From an uncultured Clostridia bacterium (lineage in GTDB: Bacteria; Bacillota; Clostridia; Oscillospirales; Oscillospiraceae): a DNA stretch of 53,438 nt. The stretch is taken from assembly GCA_947307255.1 (NCBI GenBank), contig CAMZIO010000009.1:1-53438 (forward strand), written 5' to 3'. Under the pieces are notes generated by a model. That model worked only from the letters and a program-made list of their open reading frames with translations. It did not search any database and was not told the origin of the DNA. The translations under genes were made by a program, and so were the position numbers. Positions 14,624 to 22,880 of this stretch are shown here, piece after piece (the first letter of the stretch is position 1; the number at the start of each line of letters is the position of its first letter).

Positions 14624-17572
14624 TTATGTGTAGAGATAGGCGTACCGGTCGCGGATGGCGAAGATCATCGCCTCCAGCTCCACGGGCAGGTCGGTTTCGC
14701 CCGTGAGCTCCACGTCGCGCACGAAGGTGCCGAGGCGTACGCGGATGCGGTCGTCATCCAGAAAGAGCACGCCGGAGTTGCTGCTCTCGTCCATATCCTC
14801 CGCGGTCTGGAAGAGGGTGAACTTGTCATGGCAGGGCTCGCTGGCATAGGGGCAGAACTGCGTGCAGTTGCCGCACTCGTTGCACATCTTATCCACGTGC
14901 AGGATCTGGTGCGAGCCATTGGCGAGCTTGATGACGACGTTGGCGCGGTTGGGGCAGGAGTCCACGCAGTTTTCGCAGATCACGCTGCACTGCAGGCAAC
15001 GCTCGCCCTCGCAGTGTGCGTCCTGTGCCATGGCGAGAACGCCCTTTTTGGCGACGACCTCGCTGCGGGAGGGATAGGCCTCGTCGGGAATGCTGTAAAC
15101 GTGCGGCTTGCCGACGACGACCTCGGCAAAACGCGCCGCGTCCATAATGCCCTCGACGATCGTGGCGGGGCCGCGATGCGCGTCGCCCGCGCAATACACG
15201 CCGGGGACGTTCGTCTCGAACGCGGGGCCTTTGCGGCCCATTTCAATGCCGTTGGCTGCCATGAGCGCGCTGTCCACCTGCTCGCCCACGGCGGAGATGA
15301 CCAGATCGCAGGGAATCGAGAAAAACTCGCCGGAGGGCACGGGGCTGCGGCGGCCGCTCGCATCCGGCTCGCCGAGGACCATCTTCTCGCATTCGAGTAT
15401 CCCGTCCGCCTGGCGGACCGGGGCAGCGAGTTCGACGAAGCTCACCCCCTCGTCGATGGCGAGCTGCAGCTCGTGCTCGTCGGCAGGCATATATTTTTTC
15501 GTGCGGCGGTAGACGATGGTGGCGTCTGCTCCCATGCGCTTGGCCACGCGCGCGGCGTCCATGGCGGTGTTGCCCGCGCCGATGACAACGACGCTGCCGG
15601 AAAGGAAGGGCTTTACCTGCGTCTTCATCTGCTTCATCCACTCGATCACGCCGGCAACGTTGCCCTCGATATCCAGCCTGCCGGCCTGCCACGCGCCGGT
15701 GGCCATGAGAATGTGGGTGTAGCCCTGCGCTTTGAGTTCCGAAACAGAGGGGGCGGGTGCGCCGCATTTCACCGCAACGCCGTACTTCTCCATCAGCGCG
15801 ACGTCTTTGTCGATCGCCTCGTCGGAGATGCGGAAGGCGGGGATCACGTAGCGCGGTACGCCGCCGAGCTTTGCTTCACGCTCGAAGAGCGTGGTCTCCA
15901 CGCCCGCGCGGCCGAGGAAGTACGCCGCGGCGATGCCCGTCGGACCGCCGCCGACGACGGCAGCCTTTTTGCCGGGCAGCTTCTCCGGTTTTTGGATCGA
16001 GGCCATCAGCGCGTTGTAGCCGTTCTTCGCGGCGAGGAGCTTGGTGTCGCGGATGTGGACGGACTCGTCGTAGAAGTTGCGCGAGCATTTGTTCTGACAG
16101 CGGTGGGCGCAGATCGTGCCGGTGATGAACGGCAGGGCGTTCTTTTCTGTAATCAGCTTGAGGGCGGGGGCGTAGAGCCCCTTGCGGCACAGCTCGATAT
16201 ATTCCGGAATATCCTGCCCGATGGGGCAGCCGCCCTTGCAGGGAGATACGAAGCAGTCGATCCAGGGCACGCGCGCCTCGCTCTTGCGCGAGGGCAGGGG
16301 CTTGATCGGCTTTCGGTGGTGGAAGTCGCTCTGCGCGGCGCGGGCCGTGTCCGCGATCGCGGCGCTGTCCGTGCCTGTAAAGGCGCGGTACGGCATGGAC
16401 GCAACCTTTTCCACCATTTGGCGCAGGCGGTTGTAGCCGCCGGGCTTTAAGATCGTGGTGGCGACGGTGATCGGCCAGATGCCCGCGGCAAACAGACGGT
16501 CGCAGTTGAAATACTCCGCGCCGCCGGCAAAGGAGATGCGCAGCTTTCCGCCGAACTGCCGGGAGATGCGGCTGCACATTTCGATGGTCAGCGGGAAGAG
16601 GCTGCGGCCGGACATATACATCTCATTTCCTGGCAGCTCGCCGCGGGTGGTGTCCACGGGGAAAGTGTTGGAGAGCTTCAGGCCGAATTCCAAGCCGCAG
16701 CGGTCGGCGAGAGCTTGCAGCCGACCGAACATCGGCACGGCGTCTTCCCATTGCAGATCCTCGTTGAAGTGATGCTCGTCAAAGACGACGTAGTCGTAGC
16801 CCATGCGATCCAGAATGGAGCGCGCGGTCCGGTAGCCGAGGATGGTCGGGTTGCATTTGACGAAGGTGTGCAGGCGCTTTTTCGTGAGCAGATACGATGC
16901 GATGCGTTCGATCTCGTCCGGGGGACAGCCGTGCAGCGTGGACACGGTAACGCTGCGGGAGACGTGGGGGGAGATCGCGTCGATATAAGCGCCCTCGGCG
17001 GGAAAGAGCTCGGTCAAAACGCGCTTGCATTCGATGAACTGCGGCGTGTTCGACGCATCCATCATGTTGTCAATATAGGTGTTGACCTTCTCGCCCTTGA
17101 TGCCCTCCAGATCGTAGCCCACGGACATATTGAACACGAAGCCGTCCGGATCGCCGAAGCCGTAGACCTTACTGAGCACTTTCAGCGCGCACCAGGCCTT
17201 GATATACTCATCCTGTGCCTGCGGTACGGTCAGCTCGGTGGACCACTCCTGGTTATAGCCCTCGTCCATAGCGAGGATGCACGGGCGCGGCACGCAGGCG
17301 GCCAGCTCTTTGCCGTCCATCTTCTGCACGGTCTTGACCTCAAAAAAGCGCGCGCCGGCAAAGTAGGCGGCGATGATGTTCTGCGCGAGCTGGCTGTTGG
17401 GGCCCGCAGCGGGGCCAAAGGGGGTTTCGATCTTCTCGCCGAAGATGGGCAGCGTCTTGCCGGAGGCGCGATACGCCTTGTGTACGCCGAAGATGGTACC
17501 GTCGGCGGCATATTCCTGCACGATCCAGCGCATCAGCGACCGGAAGGGGATGGGGTACATTTTCTCGGACAT
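14624..17572 (-). CDS. ygfK: YgfK-type putative selenate reductase / iron-sulfur flavoprotein oxidoreductase
   Basis: The 982-residue protein combines an N-terminal TIM-barrel resembling dihydroorotate dehydrogenase (FGPAAGPNSQLAQN), a glutamate-synthase small-subunit-like module with Cys-rich motifs (CKGGCPIG, CAHRCQNKC), an FAD Rossmann motif (VVGGGPTGIAAAYFLGRAG), an NAD(P)H motif (VIGAGNTAMDAARVAKRMG) and C-terminal ferredoxin clusters (CLQCSVICENCVDSCP, CNECGNCTQFCP). This is the YgfK architecture. The selenate-reductase name is historical; in purine-degrading anaerobes it accompanies selenium-dependent hydroxylases and may pass electrons or act in purine catabolism. It is co-directional with ssnA, 140 bases downstream, with AAGGAGG before ATG 17572. 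Confidence 0.88.
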   Translation of the reverse strand: MSEKMYPIPFRSLMRWIVQEYAADGTIFGVHKAYRASGKTLPIFGEKIETPFGPAAGPNSQLAQNIIAAYFAGARFFEVKTVQKMDGKELAACVPRPCILAMDEGYNQEWSTELTVPQAQDEYIKAWCALKVLSKVYGFGDPDGFVFNMSVGYDLEGIKGEKVNTYIDNMMDASNTPQFIECKRVLTELFPAEGAYIDAISPHVSRSVTVSTLHGCPPDEIERIASYLLTKKRLHTFVKCNPTILGYRTARSILDRMGYDYVVFDEHHFNEDLQWEDAVPMFGRLQALADRCGLEFGLKLSNTFPVDTTRGELPGNEMYMSGRSLFPLTIEMCSRISRQFGGKLRISFAGGAEYFNCDRLFAAGIWPITVATTILKPGGYNRLRQMVEKVASMPYRAFTGTDSAAIADTARAAQSDFHHRKPIKPLPSRKSEARVPWIDCFVSPCKGGCPIGQDIPEYIELCRKGLYAPALKLITEKNALPFITGTICAHRCQNKCSRNFYDESVHIRDTKLLAAKNGYNALMASIQKPEKLPGKKAAVVGGGPTGIAAAYFLGRAGVETTLFEREAKLGGVPRYVIPAFRISDEAIDKDVALMEKYGVAVKCGAPAPSVSELKAQGYTHILMATGAWQAGRLDIEGNVAGVIEWMKQMKTQVKPFLSGSVVVIGAGNTAMDAARVAKRMGADATIVYRRTKKYMPADEHELQLAIDEGVSFVELAAPVRQADGILECEKMVLGEPDASGRRSPVPSGEFFSIPCDLVISAVGEQVDSALMAANGIEMGRKGPAFETNVPGVYCAGDAHRGPATIVEGIMDAARFAEVVVGKPHVYSIPDEAYPSRSEVVAKKGVLAMAQDAHCEGERCLQCSVICENCVDSCPNRANVVIKLANGSHQILHVDKMCNECGNCTQFCPYASEPCHDKFTLFQTAEDMDESSNSGVLFLDDDRIRVRLGTFVRDVELTGETDLPVELEAMIFAIRDRYAYLYT

Positions 17573-17627
17573 GATGTGGGACCTCCTTCAAAAAAGTGAA
17601 GTCTATTTTAGTGCTTGCAATGAACTT

Positions 17628-17724
17628 GATTTGCCTTGGCAAATCGAATGCCATAATTCGAGGTTGTCGCGTAGGCGGCGAGCGAAATGGCATCACTGCG
17701 AATGAAATCTTGTCAGTACTGACA
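17628..17724. repeat. Cluster of short palindromes between ssnA and ygfK
   Basis: GATTTGCC/GGCAAATC (17628-17645), an ATGCCA/TGGCAT pair spanning about 17650-17694, and TGTCAGTACTGACA (about 17711-17724, containing the ssnA stop) lie close together. They could be an mRNA-processing structure or an intergenic repeat. Confidence 0.45.
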
Positions 17725-19056
17725 GTGGTTTAATTCGCCCCAGAGCTTCTTGGCGGCCTCCAGGATATGCGCGTTGACGGCCTCCTCGTCGATATCCACG
17801 AGCTCACGGTCCTTCATCAGAAGCCTGCCGTTGGCAATCGTGGTCTGACACTGGCGGCCGGTCATGCCGAAGATCATGTGTCCGTCGATATTCGCGTCGG
17901 AGAAGGGGGTGAAGGGCTTGTAGTCCATCACGATGATGTCCGCCGCCGCGCCGGGACGCAGCACGCCGAGCAGATCGGGGAAGTACTTCGCGCCGATTTT
18001 GGCGTTGTTCTGAAAGAGCATATCCGTTACCTCACACCAGCCGACGTTGGGAAGGCACGCGTTGGAGCGCTGGGAGCAGAGAGCGACCTTGAGGGATTCC
18101 AGCATATCGTTCGTATAGGCGTCGGTGCCCATACCCAGCAGAATACCGGCCCTGTAAAGGGGAAGTACCGGACAGATTCCCACGGCGTTGCCCATGTTGG
18201 ATTCCGGGTTGTTGACGACCATCGTGTTGGTGTTTTTGATCAGTTCGATTTCCGCGCTGTTGACGTGGATGCAATGGCCGAGGATGGTTTTGGGGCCGAG
18301 GATGCCGTGGTCCTGCAGGCGCTGCACGGGGCGGCGGCCGTAGTTCTGCAGGCTGTCGTACACGTCGTTCATACCCTCGGAGACGTGGATGTGATAACCT
18401 GTGCGGCCGTTGTTGGCCGCGGCCATGCGGTCAAAGGTCTTGTCTGAGATGGTGAACAGTGCGTGGCCGCCGAACATCGCCGCGAGCATGGGGTCGTTTC
18501 GCTGCTGGCACTCGGTGATCCAGTCGGCGTTTTCCGCGATTGCCTGCAGGCACTTCTCCTCACCGTCGCGGTCGCTGACCTCGTAGCACAGGCAAGAGCG
18601 GATGCCGAAGGCCTTGGCGCTTTCGGCAATGGTGTGCAGCGAGCCGGGGATCTCACCGTAGGAGGCGTGGTGGTCAAAGATCGTCGTTACGCCCTGCTTG
18701 ATGCAGTCGAGATACAGCGCGTCGGCGCTGGCCTTCGTGCCGTCCCGATACAGGTGGCGGTCGATGGCCCACCACGTCCCGTCCAGCACCTCGTAAAAGT
18801 TCGTGGGGTTGTTGCCCTTGATCGACAGGCCGCGGGCGAGAGCGGAGTAGATGTGCGTGTGGGCATTGATGAAGGCCGGCATGATCACGCCGCCGTTGGC
18901 GTCGATGATTTCCGCATCGGGATACGCTGCACGCAGGACGCTCTCCTCTCCGACGGCGACGATGCGCGTGCCCTCGTAGGCGACGGCGCCGTGCTCGTAA
19001 TAGCCGCGTGCGGTCTTGTCCCGGGTGATCAGCCTTCCGTTGGTAACAAGCTTCAT
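17713..19056 (-). CDS. ssnA: SsnA-type putative aminohydrolase (amidohydrolase superfamily)
   Basis: The 447-residue protein is a cytoplasmic metal-dependent hydrolase. Metal ligands visible are HTH (NAHTHIYSAL), the His of GYHIHVSEG, the His of LGHCIHVNS and the Asp of MGTDAYTND, as in chlorohydrolases and guanine deaminases. Family members near ygfK and xdh genes are thought to deaminate or hydrolyse a purine-related compound; the substrate is not established. I place the start at ATG 19056, directly after AGGAGGTATTCCCC; an upstream extension would overlap the leader. A structured leader and its own promoter precede it. Confidence 0.88.
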   Translation of the reverse strand: MKLVTNGRLITRDKTARGYYEHGAVAYEGTRIVAVGEESVLRAAYPDAEIIDANGGVIMPAFINAHTHIYSALARGLSIKGNNPTNFYEVLDGTWWAIDRHLYRDGTKASADALYLDCIKQGVTTIFDHHASYGEIPGSLHTIAESAKAFGIRSCLCYEVSDRDGEEKCLQAIAENADWITECQQRNDPMLAAMFGGHALFTISDKTFDRMAAANNGRTGYHIHVSEGMNDVYDSLQNYGRRPVQRLQDHGILGPKTILGHCIHVNSAEIELIKNTNTMVVNNPESNMGNAVGICPVLPLYRAGILLGMGTDAYTNDMLESLKVALCSQRSNACLPNVGWCEVTDMLFQNNAKIGAKYFPDLLGVLRPGAAADIIVMDYKPFTPFSDANIDGHMIFGMTGRQCQTTIANGRLLMKDRELVDIDEEAVNAHILEAAKKLWGELNHCQY

Positions 19057-19095
19057 GGGGAATACCTCCTGTTTCTGATTCACGTTTGTCCTGGG

Positions 19096-19183
19096 GAAAA
19101 CAAAAAGTGCCCCGGATCGGTCTGGATCCAAAACACTCCGCACGGCGCAAGAGTGATAGTTTCAGCCCGTGCGCGGAGCACTT
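19096..19183 (-). ncRNA. Riboswitch-like leader with competing terminator and antiterminator, upstream of ssnA
   Basis: On the minus strand the segment from 19183 reads AAGTGCTCC, which pairs with GGGGCACTT (19105-19113) and is followed by a T-rich run, forming an intrinsic terminator. Inside lie CGCACGG/CCGTGCG and GGATC/GATCC helices, giving a three-way-junction outline. Alternatively CTCC of the first arm joins an extended helix with CCGTGCGGAG, which would break the terminator. I do not recognise a known riboswitch class. Confidence 0.55.
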
Positions 19184-19215
19184 CGTTACAGCTATCAATC
19201 TTCATTTGTGAATAC

Positions 19216-19244
19216 AGTTTAACGGAAAAGTAATAAAAATGCAA
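19216..19244 (-). promoter_or_regulatory. Promoter of ssnA-ygfK
   Basis: On the minus strand, TTGCAT (19239-19244) and TAAACT (19216-19221) have a 17-base spacer. Transcription would begin near 19209, leaving a leader of about 150 bases that contains the terminator structure. Confidence 0.7.
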
Positions 19245-19323
19245 TCGCTGCGGGAACTTTTTTTGCGCTTCCGCGCCATTTTCGGCAGAGAAAATAAGAG
19301 GGAAAAACTGTGCAGAATAGACA

Positions 19324-19520
19324 AGAACCCCGCGGTGGCCGTGTAAGCCCCGTTATAACCTGCACCATAAGGACAGGTGGGTCGCCTCCGTCCGGCATTA
19401 CTGCTTCCAACGTCCAACCGCAAAAGGCGGTCGGGAGGCCTGCAAACCGCCATCCGATCCGGCGTCCCGTATAACGAAATGTGGGTTAAAAAAAGGCTTA
19501 TCACGAACCCCGCAGGGTAT
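19324..19520 (-). ncRNA. Long rod-like RNA, candidate 6S RNA (ssrS)
   Basis: About 200 bases fold into one long irregular hairpin. Pairs are 19327-19330 with 19515-19518, 19332-19335 with 19510-19513, 19340-19343 with 19502-19505, 19344-19349 with 19495-19500, then an asymmetric bubble, GTTATAAC/GTATAAC (19352-19359 with 19469-19475), and GCCTCC/GGAGGC near the tip. A closing stem, a central bubble and a terminal stem of this size are the plan of 6S RNA, which binds housekeeping RNA polymerase. The minus strand is favoured by a weak -10 (TATCGT at 19526-19531) and by a small hairpin in the 3' side of the bubble, but strand is not certain. Confidence 0.45.
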
Positions 19521-19574
19521 CTTTTACGATAGCGCATCGCGCGGGCGATGTCCGTCGAAACGGGAGGCGGCGGA

Positions 19575-19862
19575 TCAGTCCTCCTCGCCCTCCAGAATCT
19601 GTTCCATAAACAGGTCGTACACGGCGTCAAGCTCCTGTTCGTCGTCCACGGTAACGAGAAATTCCTCGCCGTTTTCCGTCTCTGCGCGCAGGATCACAAG
19701 GCCGTACTCCTCCTCGTCTTCGTCGGCGTCCTCTTCCACCACGGGGAAGAAGGCGGAATAGGTTTTGCCCTTGTATTCCAGGGCGTCGACGTATTCCAGC
19801 TCGATCTCCTTGCCGTCGTCATCGGTCAGGGTAATGAAATTGGGGCCGTATTCTTCACGCAT
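19575..19862 (-). CDS. DUF1292 family acidic protein
   Basis: The 95-residue, strongly acidic protein matches DUF1292 (YrzB-like): ITLTDDDGKEIELEYVDALEYKGKTYSAFFPV and GLVILRAETENGEEFLVTVDD. The function is unknown. There is no signal peptide or membrane helix. It is monocistronic here, with its own promoter, AGGT-rich ribosome-binding site and the rod-like RNA downstream. Confidence 0.85.
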   Translation of the reverse strand: MREEYGPNFITLTDDDGKEIELEYVDALEYKGKTYSAFFPVVEEDADEDEEEYGLVILRAETENGEEFLVTVDDEQELDAVYDLFMEQILEGEED

Positions 19863-19891
19863 GGGATACCTCCAGATTGTTTGGTAAACGC

Positions 19892-19920
19892 AGTATAGCG
19901 CAGACTTGATAAAAATGCAA
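19892..19920 (-). promoter_or_regulatory. Promoter of the DUF1292 gene
   Basis: On the minus strand, TTGCAT (19915-19920) and TATACT (19892-19897) have a 17-base spacer. Confidence 0.75.
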
Positions 19921-20019
19921 GGACAGTGGAATGCAAAAATGCGGAAAAATCAAACAAATCGTCATGATAAGGCGAACGAATCGCCTGGAAATAACGGCGT
20001 TTCTAATTTATTGCGGGAG

Positions 20020-20068
20020 AAGGAGAAGTTTTTTCTCCTTGACAGGCGTGATACAATTATATTTGTAT
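20020..20068 (+). promoter_or_regulatory. Hairpin and candidate promoter upstream of the PBP gene
   Basis: An 8-bp hairpin (20020-20027 with 20033-20040) abuts TTGACA (20039-20044). A poor -10, TTGTAT (20063-20068), follows at 18 bases. The arrangement is plausible but not compelling. Confidence 0.45.
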
Positions 20069-20175
20069 GATTGCGAGGAACGTCATGCAGCGCGCCTGGA
20101 GCGAAACGCCGCGGCGCGTCTGCTGGGATAGGATTGCGCAAGTTTGCGCGGCAACGGACAAGGGAGGTGTTGCTG

Positions 20176-22737
20176 ATGGAAGAAAACCGCACGGCAGGAC
20201 AGCGGACGCAACGGAGAAAGCGCCGCAGCGGGATCGCTTCGTTTTTTAAGGTGGTCGGGACGCTGCTGGTGATCGGCGTGTGCACGGCCTTGATTTTCTT
20301 CGGCATTTTTATGACTTACGTACATACTACGCTTGAGCCGGAGCTGGACGTGGACGCCTCGGCCTATACGCTCAAGCAGAGCTCGATTCTGTACTATCAG
20401 GACAAGAATACCGGCGAGTGGGTGGAGATGGAAAAGCTTCACGGCTCGGAAAACCGCACACTGGTGGAGTTTGCCGATATCCCGGACTACGTCTGGAAGG
20501 CGCTGGTGTCGATCGAGGACGAGCGCTTTTTCGAGCATCACGGCGTGGACTGGAAGAGCACGGCGAAATCCGTGTTTGATATGCTGCGCGGTGCGGACAG
20601 CACGCGCGGCGCTTCGACGCTGACGCAGCAGGTGATCAAAAATCTGACCGGCGAGAACGAGGTTACGATCCGCCGCAAGGTGCTCGAGATCTTCCGCGCG
20701 CTGCGCTTTGCCGAGAACTATTCCCGCGAGGAAATCTTGGAGATGTACCTCAATATCGTCTATTTTGGCCGCGGGGCCTACGGCATCGACGCCGCGGCGG
20801 AGACCTACTTCGGCAAGGAGATGAGCGAGCTGACCGTGGCCGAGGCCGCGGATATCGTGGGCATTACGCAGAACCCCTGGCAGAACGATCCCAAGCTGCA
20901 CCCGCAGCATAATCACGACCGCCAGCAGACCGTGCTTTACAAGATGCACGAGTTAGGCTATCTGGATGATGCGGCCTACGAGGCGGCGAAGAACGAAAAG
21001 CTGGTGTTCGTCTGGGACGACGACTATGTTGCAACGGAGGATACGGAAACCGCGCAAAGCTCCACTGACAGCTATTATTCCTACTTTGTCGAGCAGGTAT
21101 TCAATGACGTGGTCAACGACCTGATGGAGGAAAAGGGTTACAGCAAGGCAACGGCGAAGGATATGCTCTACACCGGCGGTTACCATATCTACTGTACGGT
21201 CGACCCCGATATTCAAAGGATCATTGAGGAGGTCTACGGCGACCGCGGCAATTTGAATTACACCTCCGCCAACGGCGAGCAGCTTCAGTCCGGTATGACC
21301 ATCGTCGATAACGCCACCGGCAACGTGGTGGCGATCGCGGGCCGCGTGGGCGAGCGGGGCGGCGCGTTCGAGTGGAGCTATGCCTCCAATCCGCGGCCCT
21401 GCGGTTCGGCAGTCAAGCCGCTGTCGGTCTATGCGCCCGCGCTGGATTCCGGCGCAATTACCGCCGCCAGCGTGTTGGACGACTATCCCGTGATGGAGCG
21501 CAACGGCAAGCCCTGGCCGGTGAACGCTTACGAGAGCTACTACGGTCTCGTTACGCTGACCGATGCGCTGCGCAATTCCTCCAACCCCTGCGCGGTACGC
21601 GCGCTGGAGAAGCTGACACTTGCCGCGTCCTACGCGTTTATGACCGAGAAGCTGGGATTCACCACTCTGGTGCATTCCGATCTGGATTACGGCCCGCTGG
21701 GGATGGGCGGTATGACCTACGGCGTAACGACCGTGGAGATGGCGGCGGCGTATGCCACCTTTGCCAACAACGGCGTCTACACGCGCCCGCGCACCTATAC
21801 GCAGGTGCTCGACAGCGCGGACAACGTTGTGCTGGATAACACGACGCAGTCCTGGGTTGCGCTCAAGGAAAGCACGGTCTATACGATCAACGAGCTTTTA
21901 AAGAGCGTCGTGCGCAACGGTACGGGTACGATGGCGGCGTTCCAGGGCATGACCATCGCCGGTAAGACCGGTACCACCAGCAACGGAAACGACCGCTATT
22001 TCTGCGGCTATACGCCGTATTATACCGGTGCGGTGTGGGTCGGCTACGATACGCCCACGCGCATCTCTGTCGGCGGCAATCCCGCCGCGACGCTTTGGAA
22101 CAAGGTCATGAGCCGAGTGCACGCCAACCTGCCCAATGCGGACTTCCCGACCACCTCGGAGGGGATGATCCAGGTAACGACCTGCGCGCAGACGGGGCTT
22201 CTGGCGGGCAGCGGCTGCCCGACGCAGCGCGTGATGGTCCCACGGGGGAGTGCGCCTACGCTGACCTGCGACGGGCATATCCCGGTCAACGTGTGCAAAG
22301 AGAGCGGACTGATCGTTTCGGAATTCTGCCCGGCAGAGAGCGTTACCAGCGTAACGATGCTGGATTTCAACGCGCATAACGTTGCCCAGGGCTTCGGCTA
22401 CCGCCGCAGCATCATTATGAGAGGCATGACCGAATCGGAGCTGGCGACCTATGAGGCGCAGCTGGAGGCGGGGCAGATCAGCTCCATTCCCAGCGGCAAC
22501 CCGATCAAGGCGAAAGACAGCGGCAGCCTGTATCAGGACATGCTTGCCTGCGGTACCTGCACCGTGCATACGGAGCCGGTTATTCCGGAACTTCCCGATC
22601 CTCCGTGGGAGGAAGAGCCTGGCGAAGCGGGCGAGACGGGCCAGACCGTCGACGGTGAGGAAAGCCATCCGGGCGACGGAGGATTTCTGGATTGGCTGAT
22701 CAACGGTATCGGAGGCAATGACGACGACGGCAATTGA
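20176..22737 (+). CDS. Class A penicillin-binding protein (PBP1A-like)
   Basis: The 853-residue protein has a basic cytoplasmic N-terminus, one transmembrane helix (about 25-50), a GT51 glycosyltransferase domain (EDERFFEHHGVD, GASTLTQQVIKN, RKVLEIFRALRFAENYSREEILEMYLN) and a transpeptidase domain with SAVK, SSN and KTGT motifs. It polymerises and cross-links peptidoglycan outside the membrane. The C-terminal 190 residues or so carry Cys-containing and proline-rich segments typical of clostridial PBPs. ATG 20176 follows AGGGAGG; a longer frame from 20071 includes the promoter region and is not used. Confidence 0.93.
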   Translation: MEENRTAGQRTQRRKRRSGIASFFKVVGTLLVIGVCTALIFFGIFMTYVHTTLEPELDVDASAYTLKQSSILYYQDKNTGEWVEMEKLHGSENRTLVEFADIPDYVWKALVSIEDERFFEHHGVDWKSTAKSVFDMLRGADSTRGASTLTQQVIKNLTGENEVTIRRKVLEIFRALRFAENYSREEILEMYLNIVYFGRGAYGIDAAAETYFGKEMSELTVAEAADIVGITQNPWQNDPKLHPQHNHDRQQTVLYKMHELGYLDDAAYEAAKNEKLVFVWDDDYVATEDTETAQSSTDSYYSYFVEQVFNDVVNDLMEEKGYSKATAKDMLYTGGYHIYCTVDPDIQRIIEEVYGDRGNLNYTSANGEQLQSGMTIVDNATGNVVAIAGRVGERGGAFEWSYASNPRPCGSAVKPLSVYAPALDSGAITAASVLDDYPVMERNGKPWPVNAYESYYGLVTLTDALRNSSNPCAVRALEKLTLAASYAFMTEKLGFTTLVHSDLDYGPLGMGGMTYGVTTVEMAAAYATFANNGVYTRPRTYTQVLDSADNVVLDNTTQSWVALKESTVYTINELLKSVVRNGTGTMAAFQGMTIAGKTGTTSNGNDRYFCGYTPYYTGAVWVGYDTPTRISVGGNPAATLWNKVMSRVHANLPNADFPTTSEGMIQVTTCAQTGLLAGSGCPTQRVMVPRGSAPTLTCDGHIPVNVCKESGLIVSEFCPAESVTSVTMLDFNAHNVAQGFGYRRSIIMRGMTESELATYEAQLEAGQISSIPSGNPIKAKDSGSLYQDMLACGTCTVHTEPVIPELPDPPWEEEPGEAGETGQTVDGEESHPGDGGFLDWLINGIGGNDDDGN

Positions 22738-22758
22738 TCCGGCCGAAAAACACGATCG

Positions 22759-22790
22759 GCGGCGGACGCGGCAGCGTCCGCCGCTTTTTT
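22759..22790 (+). terminator. Intrinsic terminator after the PBP gene
   Basis: An 11-bp GC stem (22759-22769 with 22774-22784) with a GGCA loop is followed by six T. Confidence 0.92.
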
Positions 22791-22817
22791 GCGCGCATCC
22801 GGCGGGCGGGATTGTCC

Positions 22818-22846
22818 TTGCATTGCCCGGCGCGCTTTGCTATACT
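22818..22846 (+). promoter_or_regulatory. Promoter of the selenium-cofactor operon
   Basis: TTGCAT (22818-22823) and TATACT (22841-22846) have a 17-base spacer, 35 bases before xdhC. Confidence 0.75.
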
Positions 22847-22880
22847 GTAAGCGTAATACGAATGAAAGGATCACAATGCC

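Noticed and set aside
14549..16450. A 633-residue plus-strand frame opposite ygfK
   Set aside because: The opposite strand encodes a convincing multi-domain flavoprotein with all motifs. The plus frame has low-complexity Ala/Arg composition.
19384..19439. Signal recognition particle RNA, because GGAAGCAG occurs on the minus strand
   Set aside because: The flanking GGTCAGG-type loop needed for SRP RNA is absent, and the surrounding helices form a longer rod.
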